From contig CATNEN010000001.1 of NCBI GenBank assembly GCA_950097015.1, forward strand, positions 13,289,501-13,353,500: 64,000 nt of DNA, in the 5' to 3' direction. The DNA comes from Macrostomum hystrix. Its lineage: Eukaryota; Platyhelminthes; Macrostomidae. Below are positions 36,311-49,162 of the stretch, piece after piece. The position numbers were made by a program, and so were the translations under genes. The first letter of the stretch is position 1, and each line of letters opens with the position of its first letter. The notes beneath the pieces are model-generated. The model ran no database searches and was not told the DNA's origin. It saw nothing but the letters and a program-made list of their open reading frames with translations.

Positions 36311-36362
36311 CAGGGACAACTAAAAACCTCTGAGGGTGAAATGAGGGTTTTAGTTGTCCCTG
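36311..36362. repeat. 20-bp inverted repeat (hairpin)
   Basis: CAGGGACAACTAAAAACCTC is followed after a 12-nt loop by its near-exact reverse complement (one mismatch). Could fold as a stem in RNA or mark a small palindromic element. Partial related words (GACTAAAACCC) follow at 36392. Confidence 0.7.
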
Positions 36363-37019
36363 CTGCCCAAACAGCAATTTTTCGACAAGGGCGACTAAAA
36401 CCCACAAACCCGACTTTGAGGGCCAATTCGCAGCCTATTGGAAAACAGCGGATTGAAAAATTATCGAAGCTAACCCATTAGCTATTGAACTTTTAAGACT
36501 TTGCATTCTCCGGAAAAAATATTTGGAAAGGGTATCATCGCAGCCAAAACATAGACAGGCACTCGCTGCATTTCGACTCAACAACCAACAAGCTGGTCTG
36601 CGAGACACTGAGAACAGCCAGAATAGCAGTAGAATACGAACACAGGCCTAGATCTGCCCTAAGGTAGAGAACGAAATCCATTTTCTTTTTAGATGAAGCT
36701 GTAACCAATACAAAAATATTTGGGATAAAATTACAACTGAAATTTCCCACAGAGTTAAAAGCTCTTAATGAATAAGTGTATTACTGGACAATGTCCTCTT
36801 CTTGATGCGTGGTTCAAGAATATGAAGAATAGACAGAAATTAGATAGCACAAATGACAGAAACGGCTGCGGAGTAAAGCCATAAGTTTCGCTTTATTAGC
36901 AACATGCGCTTGTTTGTTATAACCCCAATAATTGAATTTCCTATATTTTACAACGCGCGTTAAACTTACAAATAAATATTCGTCGACTTCATTTTGTAGC
37001 TCTCCTTCAGAATATTATA
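36363..37019. other. Unique sequence left of the Helitron array
   Basis: Single-copy DNA, no gene recognised. The Helitron 3' end abuts it with ATAATATTC as flanking DNA. Confidence 0.5.
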
Positions 37020-37117
37020 CTAGCAAGTTTTGCCCCCCTTCGGGGAGCAGAAATATTTTTAATTCGTCCAGTATACACTTTTTAGCAGCTGTATTTTTAG
37101 CCTTTTTTACGCTACAA

Positions 37118-38600
37118 TGATCAGTTGACAATGATCCCCCAGTTGATAATGATCCCCCAGTTGATAATGATCCCCCGGTTGACAATGGTCCCTCAGTCGA
37201 CAATGATTCCCAGTTGATGATGATCCCCCAGTTGACAATGATCCCCCAGTTGACAATGATCTGGGACAATGATCCCCCCAGTTGACAATGGTCCCCCAGT
37301 CGACAATGATTCCCCAGTTGACAATGATCCCCCAGTTGATGATGATCCCGCAGTTCACAATGATCCCCCAGATGATGATGATCCACCAGTTGAAGATGAT
37401 CACCCAGTTGACAATGATCCCCCAGTTGACATTGATCCCTCAGGTTACAATGATCCCCCCAGTTGATGATGATCCCCAGTTGATGATGATCACCCAGTTG
37501 ACAATGATCCCCAAGTTGACCATGATCCCCCATTTGATGATGATTCCCCAGTTGACAATGATCCCTCAGTTCACAATGATCCCCCAGTTGACAATGAACT
37601 CCCAGTTCACAATGATCCCCCAGTTGATGATGATCCCCCAGTTGATGATGATCCCCCATTTGAAAATGATCCCCCAGTTGACAATGATCCCCCAGTTGAG
37701 AATGATCCCCCAGTTGAGAATGATCCCCCAGTTAACAAAGATCCCCCAGTTCACAATGATCCCCCAGTTGATGAAGTCTCCCCATTGATGATGATCCCCA
37801 GTTAACAATGTTCCTCCAGTTGACAATGTTCCCCCAGTTGACAATGATCCCCCAGTTGATGATGATCACCAAGTTGACAATGATCCCCCAGTTGACAATG
37901 ATCCCCCAGTTGACAATGATCCCCCAGTTGACAATGATCCCCTAGTTGATGATGATCCCCCAGTTGAAAATGATCCGCCAGTTGACAATGATCCCCCAGT
38001 TAACAAAGATCCCCCAGTTCACAATGATCCCCCAGTTGATGAAGTCTCCCCATTGATGATAATCCCCAGTTAACAATGTTCCTCCAGTTGACAATGTTCC
38101 CCGCAGTTGACAATGATCCCCCAGTTGACAATGATCCCGCCGGTTGACAATGAACCCCCAGTTGACAATGATCCCCCAGTTGATGATGATCCCCCAGTTG
38201 ACAATGATCCCCCAGTTGACAATGATCCCCCAGTTGACAATGAACCCCCAGTTGACAACGATCCCCCAGTTGACAATGATCCCCCAGTTGACAATGATCC
38301 CCCAGTTGACAATGATCCCACAGTTGACAATGATCCCCCAGTTGACAAAGATCCCCCAGTTGACAATGATCCCCAAGTTGACCATGATCCCCCAGTTGAG
38401 AATGATCCCCCAGTTGACAATGATCCCCCAGTTGACAATGATCCCCAAGTTGACCATGATCCCCCATTTGATGATGATTCCCCAGTTGACAATTATCCCC
38501 CAGTTGACAATGATCCCACAGTTGACAATGATCCCCCAGTTGACAATGATCCCCAAGTTGACCATGATCCCCATTTTGATGATGACTCCCCAGTTGACGT
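37118..38600. repeat. 18-bp minisatellite in Helitron copy 1
   Basis: Units CAGTTGACAATGATCCCC with GATGATGAT, CACAATGAT and GACCATGAT variants. A block including GATGAAGTCTCCCCATTGAT recurs near 37770 and 38040. All six frames tend to stay open because 18 is a multiple of three. Confidence 0.95.
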
Positions 38601-38629
38601 TGATTTTTCAAACGCTGGGTTAGCCAAGA

Positions 38630-41600
38630 TTCAAACTCAGGTTTCGCCATGTTTTAAACTCTGGTGGGCTATGATTCAAACTCTCGTTTTACCATGATTC
38701 AAACTCTGGTTTAGCCATGATTCAAACTCTGGTTTAGCCATGATTCAGACGCTGTGATGATTTAAAGTCTGCTTTAGCCATGATTCAAACTCTGTTTTAG
38801 CCATGATTTAAACTCTGGTGTAGCCATGATTCAAATTTAGCCATGATTCAAACGTTGGTTTAGCCATGATTCAGACTCTGGTTTAGCCATGATTCAAACT
38901 CTGGTTTAGCCATGATTCAAACTCTGGTTAAGCCATGATTCGGACTCTGGTTTAGCCATGATTCAAACTCTGCTTTAGCCATGATTCGGACTCTGGTTAA
39001 GCCATGATTCAAACTCTGGTTTAGCCATGTTTTAAACTCTGGTGGGCTATGATTCAAACTCTCGTTTTACCATGATTCAAACTCTGGTTTAGCCATGATT
39101 CAAACTCTGGTTTAGCCATGATTCAGACGCTGTGATGATTTAAAGTCTGCTTTAGCCATGATTCAAACTCTGTTTTAGCCATGATTTAAACTCTGGTGTA
39201 GCCATGATTCAAATTTAGCCATGATTCAAACGTTGGTTTAGCCATGATTCAGACTCTGGTTTAGCCATGATTCAAACTCTGGTTTAGCCATGATTCAAAC
39301 TCTGGTTTAGCCATGATTCAGACGCTGTGATGATTTAAAGTCTGCTTTAGCCATGATTCAAACTCTGTTTTAGCCATGTTTTAAACTCTGGTGGGCTATG
39401 ATTCAAACTCTCGTTTTACCATGATTCAAACTCTGGTTTAGCCATGATTCAAACTCTGGTTTAGCCATGATTCAGACGCTGTGATGATTTAAAGTCTGCT
39501 TTAGCCATGATTCAAACTCTGTTTTAGCCATGATTTAAACTCTGGTGTAGCCATGATTCAAATTTAGCCATGATTCAAACGTTGGTTTAGCCATGATTCA
39601 GACTCTGGTTTAGCCATGATTCAAACTCTGGTTTAGCCATGATTCAAACTCTGGTTTAGCCATGATTCAAACTCTGGTTTAGCCATGATTCAAACTCTGG
39701 TTTAGCCATGATTCAAACTCTGGTTAAGCCATGATTCGGACTCTGGTTTAGCCATGATTCAAACTCTGCTTTAGCCATGATTCGGACTCTGGTTTAGCCA
39801 TGATTCGGACTCTGGTTTAGCCATGATTCAAACTCTGGTTTAGCCATGATTCAAACTCTGGTTTAGCCATGATTCAAACGCTGGTTTAGCCATGATTCAA
39901 ACTCTGGTTTAGCCATGATTCGGACTCTGGTTTAGCCATGATTCAGACTCTGGTTTAGCCATGATTCAGACTCTGGTTTAGCCATGATTCAAACGCTGGT
40001 TTAGCCATGATTCAAACTCTGGTTAAGCCATGATTCGGACTCTGGTTTAGCCATGATTCAAACTCTGCTTTAGCCATGATTCGGACTCTGGTTAAGCCAT
40101 GATTCAAACTCTGGTTTAGCCATGATTCAAACTCTGGTTTAGCCATGATTCAGACTCTGGTTTAGCCATGATTCAGACGCTGGGTTAGCCATGATTGAAA
40201 CTCTGGTTTAGCCATGATTCAAACTCTGGTTTAGCCATGATTCAGACTCTGGTTTAGCCATGATTCGGAGTCTGGTTTAGCCATGATTCAAAATCTGGTT
40301 TAGCCATGATTCAGACTCTGGTTTAGCCATGATTCAAACTCTGGTTTAGCCATGATTCAAACGTTGGTTTAGCCATGATTCAGACTCTGGTTTAGCCATG
40401 ATTCAAACTCTCGTTTTACCATGATTCAAACTCTGGTTTAGCCATGATTCAAACTCTGGTTTAGCCATGATTCAGACGCTGTGATGATTTAAAGTCTGCT
40501 TTAGCCATGATTCAAACTCTGTTTTAGCCATGATTTAAACTCTGGTGTAGCCATGATTCAAATTTAGCCATGATTCAAACGTTGGTTTAGCCATGATTCA
40601 GACTCTGGTTTAGCCATGATTCAAACTCTGGTTTAGCCATGATTCAAACTCTGGTTTAGCCATGATTCAGACGCTGTGATGATTTAAAGTCTGCTTTAGC
40701 CATGATTCAAACTCTGTTTTAGCCATGTTTTAAACTCTGGTGGGCTATGATTCAAACTCTCGTTTTACCATGATTCAAACTCTGGTTTAGCCATGATTCA
40801 AACTCTGGTTTAGCCATGATTCAGACGCTGTGATGATTTAAAGTCTGCTTTAGCCATGATTCAAACTCTGTTTTAGCCATGATTTAAACTCTGGTGTAGC
40901 CATGATTCAAATTTAGCCATGATTCAAACGTTGGTTTAGCCATGATTCAGACTCTGGTTTAGCCATGATTCAAACTCTGGTTTAGCCATGATTCAAACTC
41001 TGGTTTAGCCATGATTCAAACTCTGGTTTAGCCATGATTCAAACTCTGGTTTAGCCATGATTCAAACTCTGGTTAAGCCATGATTCGGACTCTGGTTTAG
41101 CCATGATTCAAACTCTGCTTTAGCCATGATTCGGACTCTGGTTTAGCCATGATTCGGACTCTGGTTTAGCCATGATTCAAACTCTGGTTTAGCCATGATT
41201 CAAACTCTGGTTTAGCCATGATTCAAACGCTGGTTTAGCCATGATTCAAACTCTGGTTTAGCCATGATTCGGACTCTGGTTTAGCCATGATTCAGACTCT
41301 GGTTTAGCCATGATTCAGACTCTGGTTTAGCCATGATTCAAACGCTGGTTTAGCCATGATTCAAACTCTGGTTAAGCCATGATTCGGACTCTGGTTTAGC
41401 CATGATTCAAACTCTGCTTTAGCCATGATTCGGACTCTGGTTAAGCCATGATTCAAACTCTGGTTTAGCCATGATTCAAACTCTGGTTTAGCCATGATTC
41501 AGACTCTGGTTTAGCCATGATTCAGACGCTGGGTTAGCCATGATTGAAACTCTGGTTTAGCCATGATTCAAACTCTGGTTTAGCCATGATTCAGACTCTG

Positions 41601-41690
41601 GTTTAGCCATGATTCGGAGTCTGGTTTAGCCATGATTCAAAATCTGGTTTAGCCATGATTCAGACTCTGGTTTAGCCATGATTCAAACTC
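38630..41690. repeat. 23-bp minisatellite with kilobase-scale internal duplication
   Basis: Units CTGGTTTAGCCATGATTCAA plus ACT. Irregular marker variants (a shortened unit CAAATTTAGCC, GCTGTGATGATTTAAAG, GGTGGGCTATG) recur in the same order. A segment from roughly 39040 to 40335 matches roughly 40390 to 41684, an offset of about 1349 bp, and shorter duplications occur at 38650-39340. Confidence 0.93.
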
Positions 41691-42291
41691 TATTGTTGCA
41701 ATGATTCAAACTCATATTTTATTTACGAAATGAAAAAAATAAATTTAAATAGTCTTCAAACACTACTGGCTGAAAATTAGTCTAAATGATTTGACGCAGT
41801 GCAGAATCGAACCCTAGCCTAGCCTAACTTATTCCTAGTGCCTACACATCGGCTATTCCGACTGTTGGTTAGTGGGTGCAAAAATCAGCCTTATAAAATG
41901 AATTCTCAAAGTTCTGGCTTTGTACAATGAAGTAAGAAAATAGAGTACACTCAGTCTCGCGGTTGGTTGTGTACATTTATTTCCAATTTGTCTCCAGAGT
42001 GCAGGCTTTAAATTCAATTAGCTAGGGGTTGTTGCGCAATTTGACGATGCAATTTCAATTCAGTGGCAGTGAGTAAAATTCTCAATAGGCCAAGATGTTT
42101 GACCTTTGAAAAATCATGTTTTTCGAATATTTAATCCCTTTAGCAATAAAGTTAAGCTTAATAAAAATACGTGTATAATTGTCCCCATATTTGGCATCTT
42201 TTGGTGAAGAAATGGTGAAAATCGGTTGAGCCGTTCGGGAGAAAATCAATTACAAGCAACCAACCAAGCATTTCATTTTTAGTATATTAGA

Positions 42292-44793
42292 CTAGCAAGT
42301 TTTGCCCCCCTTCGGGGAGCAGAAATACTTTTAATTCGTCTAGTATATACTTTTTAGCAGCTGAATTTACAGCTTTTTAAAGCTACAATGAACCCCCAGT
42401 TGACAATGATCCCCCAGTTAATGATGATCCCCTAGTTGACGATGATCCCCCAGTTGACAATGATCCCCCAGTTGACAATGATCCCCCAGTTGACAATGAA
42501 CCCCCAGTTGACAATGAACCCCCAGTTGACAATGATCCCCCAGTTGACAATGATCCCCCAGTTGAAAATGATCCCACAGTTGACAATGATCCCCCAGTTG
42601 ACAAAGATCCCCCAGTTCACAATGAACCCCCAGTTCACAATGTACCCCCAGTTGACAATGAACCCCCAGTTGACAATGAACCCCAGTTGACAATGATCCC
42701 CCAGTTGACAATGATCCCCCAGTTGACAATGATCCCACAGTTGACAATGATCCCCCAGTTGACAAAAATCCCCCAGTTCACAATGAACCCCCAGTTGACA
42801 ATGATCCCCCAGTTGACAATGATCCCCCAGTTGACAATGATCCCCCAGTTGACAATGATCCCCCAGTTGACAATGAACCCCCAGTTGACAACGATCCCCC
42901 AGTTGACAATGATCCCCCAGTTGACAATGATCCCACAGTTGACAAAGATCCCCCAGTTCACAATGATCCCCCAGTTGATGATGATCCCCCAGTTGATGAT
43001 GATCCCCAGTTGATGATGATCACCCAGTTGACAATGATCCCCAAGTTGACCATGATCCCCCATTTGATGATGATTCCCCAGTTGACAATTATCCCCCAGT
43101 TGACCAATACCCCCTAGTTGACAATGATCCCTCAGTTCACAATGATCCCCCAGTTGACAATGATCCCCCAGTTGACAATTATCCCCCCAGTTTACCAAGA
43201 TCCTCCAGTTGATGATTATCCCCCAGTTTACCTTGATCCCCATTTTGAGGATGACTCCACAGTTGACGTTGTTTTTCAAACACTGGGTTAGCCAAGATTC
43301 AAACTCAGGTTTCGCCATGTTTTAAACCCTGCTGGGCTATGATTCAAACTCTCGTTTTACCATGATTCAGACTCTGGTTGACTATGATTCAAACCGTGGT
43401 TTGGCCATGATTCAAACTCTGGTTTAGCCATGATTCAAACGCTGTTTTTGCAATGATTCAAACTCTGGTTTAGCCATGATTCAGACTCTAGTTTAGCCAT
43501 GATTCAGACTCTAGTTTAGCCATGATTCAAACTCTGGTTTAGCCATGATTCAAACTCTGGTTAGCTATGATTCAAACTCTGGATTCACCTTGATTTAAAT
43601 TTAGCCATGATTCAGACTCTGGTTTAGCCATGATTCAAACGTTGGTTTAGCCATGATTCAAACCTTGGTTTAGCCATGATTCAAACTCTGGTTTAGCCAT
43701 GATTTTAACTTTAGTTTAGCCATGATTCAGACGCTGTGATGATTCAAAGTCTGCTTTAGCCATGATTCAAACTCTGTTTTAGCCATGATTTAAACTCTGG
43801 TGTAGCCATGATTCAGACGCTGGTTTAGCCATGATTTAAACTCTGGTGTAGCCATGATTCAGACGCTGGTTTAGCCATGATTCAAACTCTGGTTAGCTAT
43901 GATTCAAACTCTGGTTTCGCCTTGATTCAAACTCTGGTTTTGCCATGATTCAAACTCTGGTTTAGCCATGATTCAAACTCTGGTTTAGCCATGATTCAAA
44001 CTCTGGTTAGCTATGATTTAAACTCTGGATTCGCCTTGATTTAAATTTAGCCATGATTCAGACTCTGGGTTAGCCATGATTCAAACGTTGGTTTAGCCAT
44101 GATTCAAACCTTGGTTTAGCAATGATTTAGACTCTGGTTTAGCCATGATTCAGACGCTGGTTTAGCCATGATTCAAGCTCTATTTTTGCCATGATTCAAA
44201 TTCAGGTTTGCTATGATTTATGATATTTTATTTACGAAATGAAAAAAATAAATCAAAATAATCTTCAATCACTACTGGCTGAAAATTAGTCTAAATGATT
44301 TGACGCAGTGCAGAATCGAACCCTAGCCTAGCCTAACTTATTCCTAGTGCCTAACACATCGGCTATTCCGACTGTTGGTTAGTGGGTGCAGAAATCAGCC
44401 TTATAAAATGAATTCTCAAAGTTCTGGCTTTGTACAATGAAGTAAGAAAATAGAGTACACTCAGTCTCGCGGTTGGTTGTGTACATTTATTTCCAATTTG
44501 TCTCCAGAGTGCAGGCTTCAAATTCAATCAGCTAGGGGTTGTTGCGCAATTTGACGATGCAATTCTAATTCAGTGGCAGTGAGTGGTTTGACCTTTGAAT
44601 TTGACCTTTGAAAAATCATGTTTTTCGAATATTTAATCCCTTTAGCAATAAAGTTAAGCTTAATAAAAATACGTGTATAATTGTCCCCATATTTGGCATC
44701 TTTTGGTGAAGAAATGGTGAAAATCGGTTGAGCCGTTCGGGAGAAAATCAATTACAAGCAACCAACCAAGCATTTCATTTTTAGTATATTAGA
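42292..44793 (-). mobile_element. Non-autonomous Helitron, copy 2
   Basis: Has the same ends as copy 1: hairpin plus CTAG at 42292 and a 5' TCTAATATAC start at 44793. It joins copies 1 and 3 directly, CTAG/TC, with no host DNA between. Contains the 18-bp array (about 42400-43260), the 23-bp array (about 43290-44220), and the unique 5' block with a tRNA-like segment (about 44290-44385). No transposition gene. Confidence 0.82.
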
Positions 44794-47303
44794 CTAGCAA
44801 GTTTTGCCCCCCTTCGGGGAGCAGAAATACTTTTAATTCGTCTAGTATATACTTTTTAGCAGCTGAATTTACAGCTTTTTAAAGCTACAATGAACCCCCA
44901 GTTGACAATGATCCCCCAGTTAATGATGATCCCCTAGTTGACGATGATCCCCCAGTTGACAATGATCCCCCAGTTGACAATGATCCCCCAGTTGACAATG
45001 AACCCCCAGTTGACAATGAACCCCCAGTTGACAATGATCCCCCAGTTGACAATGATCCCCCAGTTGAAAATGATCCCACAGTTGACAATGATCCCCCAGT
45101 TGACAAAGATCCCCCAGTTCACAATGAACCCCCAGTTCACAATGTACCCCCAGTTGACAATGAACCCCCAGTTGACAATGAACCCCAGTTGACAATGATC
45201 CCCCAGTTGACAATGATCCCCCAGTTGACAATGATCCCACAGTTGACAATGATCCCCCAGTTGACAAAAATCCCCCAGTTCACAATGAACCCCCAGTTGA
45301 CAATGATCCCCCAGTTGACAATGATCCCCCAGTTGACAATGATCCCCCAGTTGACAATGATCCCCCAGTTGACAATGAACCCCCAGTTGACAACGATCCC
45401 CCAGTTGACAATGATCCCCCAGTTGACAATGATCCCACAGTTGACAAAGATCCCCCAGTTCACAATGATCCCCCAGTTGATGATGATCCCCCAGTTGATG
45501 ATGATCCCCAGTTGATGATGATCACCCAGTTGACAATGATCCCCAAGTTGACCATGATCCCCCATTTGATGATGATTCCCCAGTTGACAATTATCCCCCA
45601 GTTGACCAATACCCCCTAGTTGACAATGATCCCTCAGTTCACAATGATCCCCCAGTTGACAATGATCCCCCAGTTGACAATTATCCCCCCAGTTTACCAA
45701 GATCCTCCAGTTGATGATTATCCCCCAGTTTACCTTGATCCCCATTTTGAGGATGACTCCACAGTTGACGTTGTTTTTCAAACACTGGGTTAGCCAAGAT
45801 TCAAACTCAGGTTTCGCCATGTTTTAAACCCTGCTGGGCTATGATTCAAACTCTCGTTTTACCATGATTCAGACTCTGGTTGACTATGATTCAAACCGTG
45901 GTTTGGCCATGATTCAAACTCTGGTTTAGCCATGATTCAAACGCTGTTTTTGCAATGATTCAAACTCTGGTTTAGCCATGATTCAGACTCTAGTTTAGCC
46001 ATGATTCAGACTCTAGTTTAGCCATGATTCAAACTCTGGTTTAGCCATGATTCAAACTCTGGTTAGCTATGATTCAAACTCTGGATTCACCTTGATTTAA
46101 ATTTAGCCATGATTCAGACTCTGGTTTAGCCATGATTCAAACGTTGGTTTAGCCATGATTCAAACCTTGGTTTAGCCATGATTCAAACTCTGGTTTAGCC
46201 ATGATTTTAACTTTAGTTTAGCCATGATTCAGACGCTGTGATGATTCAAAGTCTGCTTTAGCCATGATTCAAACTCTGTTTTAGCCATGATTTAAACTCT
46301 GGTGTAGCCATGATTCAGACGCTGGTTTAGCCATGATTTAAACTCTGGTGTAGCCATGATTCAGACGCTGGTTTAGCCATGATTCAAACTCTGGTTAGCT
46401 ATGATTCAAACTCTGGTTTCGCCTTGATTCAAACTCTGGTTTTGCCATGATTCAAACTCTGGTTTAGCCATGATTCAAACTCTGGTTTAGCCATGATTCA
46501 AACTCTGGTTAGCTATGATTTAAACTCTGGATTCGCCTTGATTTAAATTTAGCCATGATTCAGACTCTGGGTTAGCCATGATTCAAACGTTGGTTTAGCC
46601 ATGATTCAAACCTTGGTTTAGCAATGATTTAGACTCTGGTTTAGCCATGATTCAGACGCTGGTTTAGCCATGATTCAAGCTCTATTTTTGCCATGATTCA
46701 AATTCAGGTTTGCTATGATTTATGATATTTTATTTACGAAATGAAAAAAATAAATCAAAATAATCTTCAATCACTACTGGCTGAAAATTAGTCTAAATGA
46801 TTTGACGCAGTGCAGAATCGAACCCTAGCCTAGCCTAACTTATTCCTAGTGCCTAACACATCGGCTATTCCGACTGTTGGTTAGTGGGTGCAGAAATCAG
46901 CCTTATAAAATGAATTCTCAAAGTTCTGGCTTTGTACAATGAAGTAAGAAAATAGAGTACACTCAGTCTCGCGGTTGGTTGTGTACATTTATTTCCAATT
47001 TGTCTCCAGAGTGCAGGCTTCAAATTCAATCAGCTAGGGGTTGTTGCGCAATTTGACGATGCAATTCTAATTCAGTGGCAGTGAGTGGTTTGACCTTTGA
47101 ATTTGACCTTTGAAAAATCATGTTTTTCGAATATTTAATCCCTTTAGCAATAAAGTTAAGCTTAATAAAAATACGTGTATAATTGTCCCCATATTTGGCA
47201 TCTTTTGGTGAAGAAATTGTGAAAATCGGTTGAGCCGTTCGGGAGAAAATCAATTACAAGCAAGCAACCAACCAACCAACCATTTCATTTTTAGTATAGT
47301 GGA
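44794..47303 (-). mobile_element. Non-autonomous Helitron, copy 3
   Basis: Nearly identical to copy 2 at an offset of exactly 2502 bp, including every variant unit of both arrays. Differences are visible only near the 5' end (for example GAAATTGTG versus GAAATGGTG at 47215, and extra AACC units at 47265-47280). The outer 5' end reads A/TCCACTATACTAAAAATG, consistent with insertion after an A. Minisatellites at about 44902-45760 and 45790-46720. Confidence 0.82.
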
Positions 47304-48472
47304 TGTTGTCGGTTTTTGTGCAATTTCCTAAATTACCATTTGAAGAAGATAAAAAAGGAAAATAAACAACTTATATTGCGCGCGGGATCTGATCTGATAA
47401 TTCTTCATGCAAGAATATTTTCTGAGTAAGTCGACCCTCAAAGAACGACATCAACTTGTACTTTATTCGAGCATGAGGGCACAGTAGACACACGCAAATA
47501 AATGTGTTCGTGGGCCCCCTAAAGTCTTGCCTATGTTTTTTGTCATAAATATTATTAATTTTGACTTTTAAGATGGTCAAAATGTTCATCTTGCCATTTT
47601 TATAATTTAAGAGTTCCTAAAAAAACAAATTCGTTTTAATTTAAAGCACAGCACTTGTCAGAATTTGACGGAACAGGACTGTTCATGTAGCGTTATAAAA
47701 TTAACAAAGTTTTTAGGTCCTCTAAGTTTTAATTCATAAAGATTGAAATAAAAAACCAAAGTCTTATTTATTAGTTTTTTTCTTTTTAAACTTACATTTT
47801 TCACCTATAATTAAGTCTGGAAAGTCCGATAGCCTTTTTTGACTTCCTGTAAGTCGATGCAATTTCCTAGACACCGAGTTTTGTACTACTACGCCTATAT
47901 GATCGTTTTGTTTGATTTTGGTTTAGAGCTTTAGTATGTAAAGCGCTATATACGAGCAAGAATAGAATTAATGTTTTGTATTTGGCGATTAAATAATAAA
48001 AAAGAAATAACTAATGTTCTTTAGTACTAGCTTCCACCCAAAGTAAAGAATTAGATGAATCTATGCTTTCATTAAGCTTGTTGATTTTTAAAATATATAT
48101 ATTGTATTAGCTAGGCAAGCTAGCTAGTGATATATTTTTTACATTGTCAGCATCGACCTAATAAAGGGCTTTTTTGTAGCATGTATAAATATTTTGTCAT
48201 ATATAGTCTGTAGGAAACCAGCCTTACCATTGAGATTTTAAGTGTATTCAAAATATGACTATCTTATCTGTAGCTGTAGTGTAGGACATGTTTTTATCAT
48301 AATGTAAAAGACAAAAGTTTTTCTAATTTAAAACTTTTTGTGTGTGAGATTTTCTGTATATTTGATGACTTTGAGAGTCTGTATCCCTACACTAAATATG
48401 TGTTTATAGTTCAGCCTTTATACTTTTCCTTTTGTCACACAAAAGTTATTATTTTAATACTTGTACCTTATT
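47304..48472. other. AT-rich unique sequence
   Basis: Single-copy AT-rich DNA right of the Helitrons. No exon or RNA gene recognised. Confidence 0.5.
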
Positions 48473-49162
48473 TTTTAAAAGGCAGAGCTTATTCCCACGG
48501 TCCTGTGCCGATAATTTCAATTTTATCCACATGGATCCATGCCAATAATTTTCTGCTTATCCACATGGCAGCTTGTATGAATAGGTCTAAAACTCTTTAT
48601 ATAAATATTCCGTGCCGTTAATTTCAATTTTATCCACACGGTTCTGTTCTTTAAAATGAGGCCCTTTTGGGTTTGAACGTTTTGTTGAACCCTCGAGCCA
48701 ATAGATCAACAAAGTTGACAGTGTGTTACGACATTGTTCTACATTCGACCTACAGATTCATTAACTGACATTAATGTCATCCTTTTTAATTTTTGTAATT
48801 ACAACTTACTAAATCTTTTGTCATTGTTACGTGTTTTCATTCGAATTGTATTGACTTAAAAAAGTAAGAAGTCTATCTAAGAAAATCATACGAGTCAACC
48901 AGCAGAATTCTAAGCAGCACCAAACTCATCACACTATAAATCATTGTTATTCTTTTACATTATGCATTGATAGTGTACACTATACACTATACTCTGAAGC
49001 AAAAGCCTTATGCTCAGAGAAGAATAGGTAGGGACTTGAAAGTAGACCTATTCATACAAGCTGCCGTGTGGATAAGCAGAAAATTATTGGCATGGATCCG
49101 TGTGGATAAAATTGAAATTATTGGCATGGGACTATGGGAATAAGCACTTCCTTTTTAAAAAT
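48473..49162. mobile_element. Small inverted-repeat element (MITE-like)
   Basis: The segment 48474-48589 recurs inverted at about 49043-49160 with roughly 90 percent identity by eye (both arms contain AATTTCAATTTTATCCACA and CAGCTTGTATGAATAGGTCTA, the second shown in part). Inner sequence of about 450 bp is AT-rich and non-coding. A third, degenerate piece (GCCGTTAATTTCAATTTTAT) follows the left arm at 48614. Outer ends are TTTAAAAAGG-like on both sides; a target duplication could not be fixed. Confidence 0.7.

Larger units (their letters stand above)
37020..42291 (-). mobile_element. Non-autonomous Helitron, copy 1 (expanded)
   Basis: Read on the minus strand the element starts at 42291 with TCTAATATACTAAAAATG and ends at 37020 with CTAG. 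A 7-bp GC-rich hairpin (GCTCCCC, GAA loop, GGGGGGC) lies 11 nt before the CTAG, and the next base outside is T. This is the canonical Helitron layout: 5' TC, 3' hairpin plus CTRR, insertion between A and T. It has no helicase or Rep gene. Inside, from 5' to 3': a unique block with a tRNA-like segment (41789-41880), a 23-bp minisatellite and an 18-bp minisatellite. Its arrays are much longer than in copies 2 and 3. Confidence 0.8.

Noticed and set aside
37015-45820. Many frames of 100-227 codons (MIPQLT, DHCQLG, NWGIIV repeats)
   Set aside because: All come from the 18-bp and 23-bp arrays inside Helitrons; every frame is similarly open.
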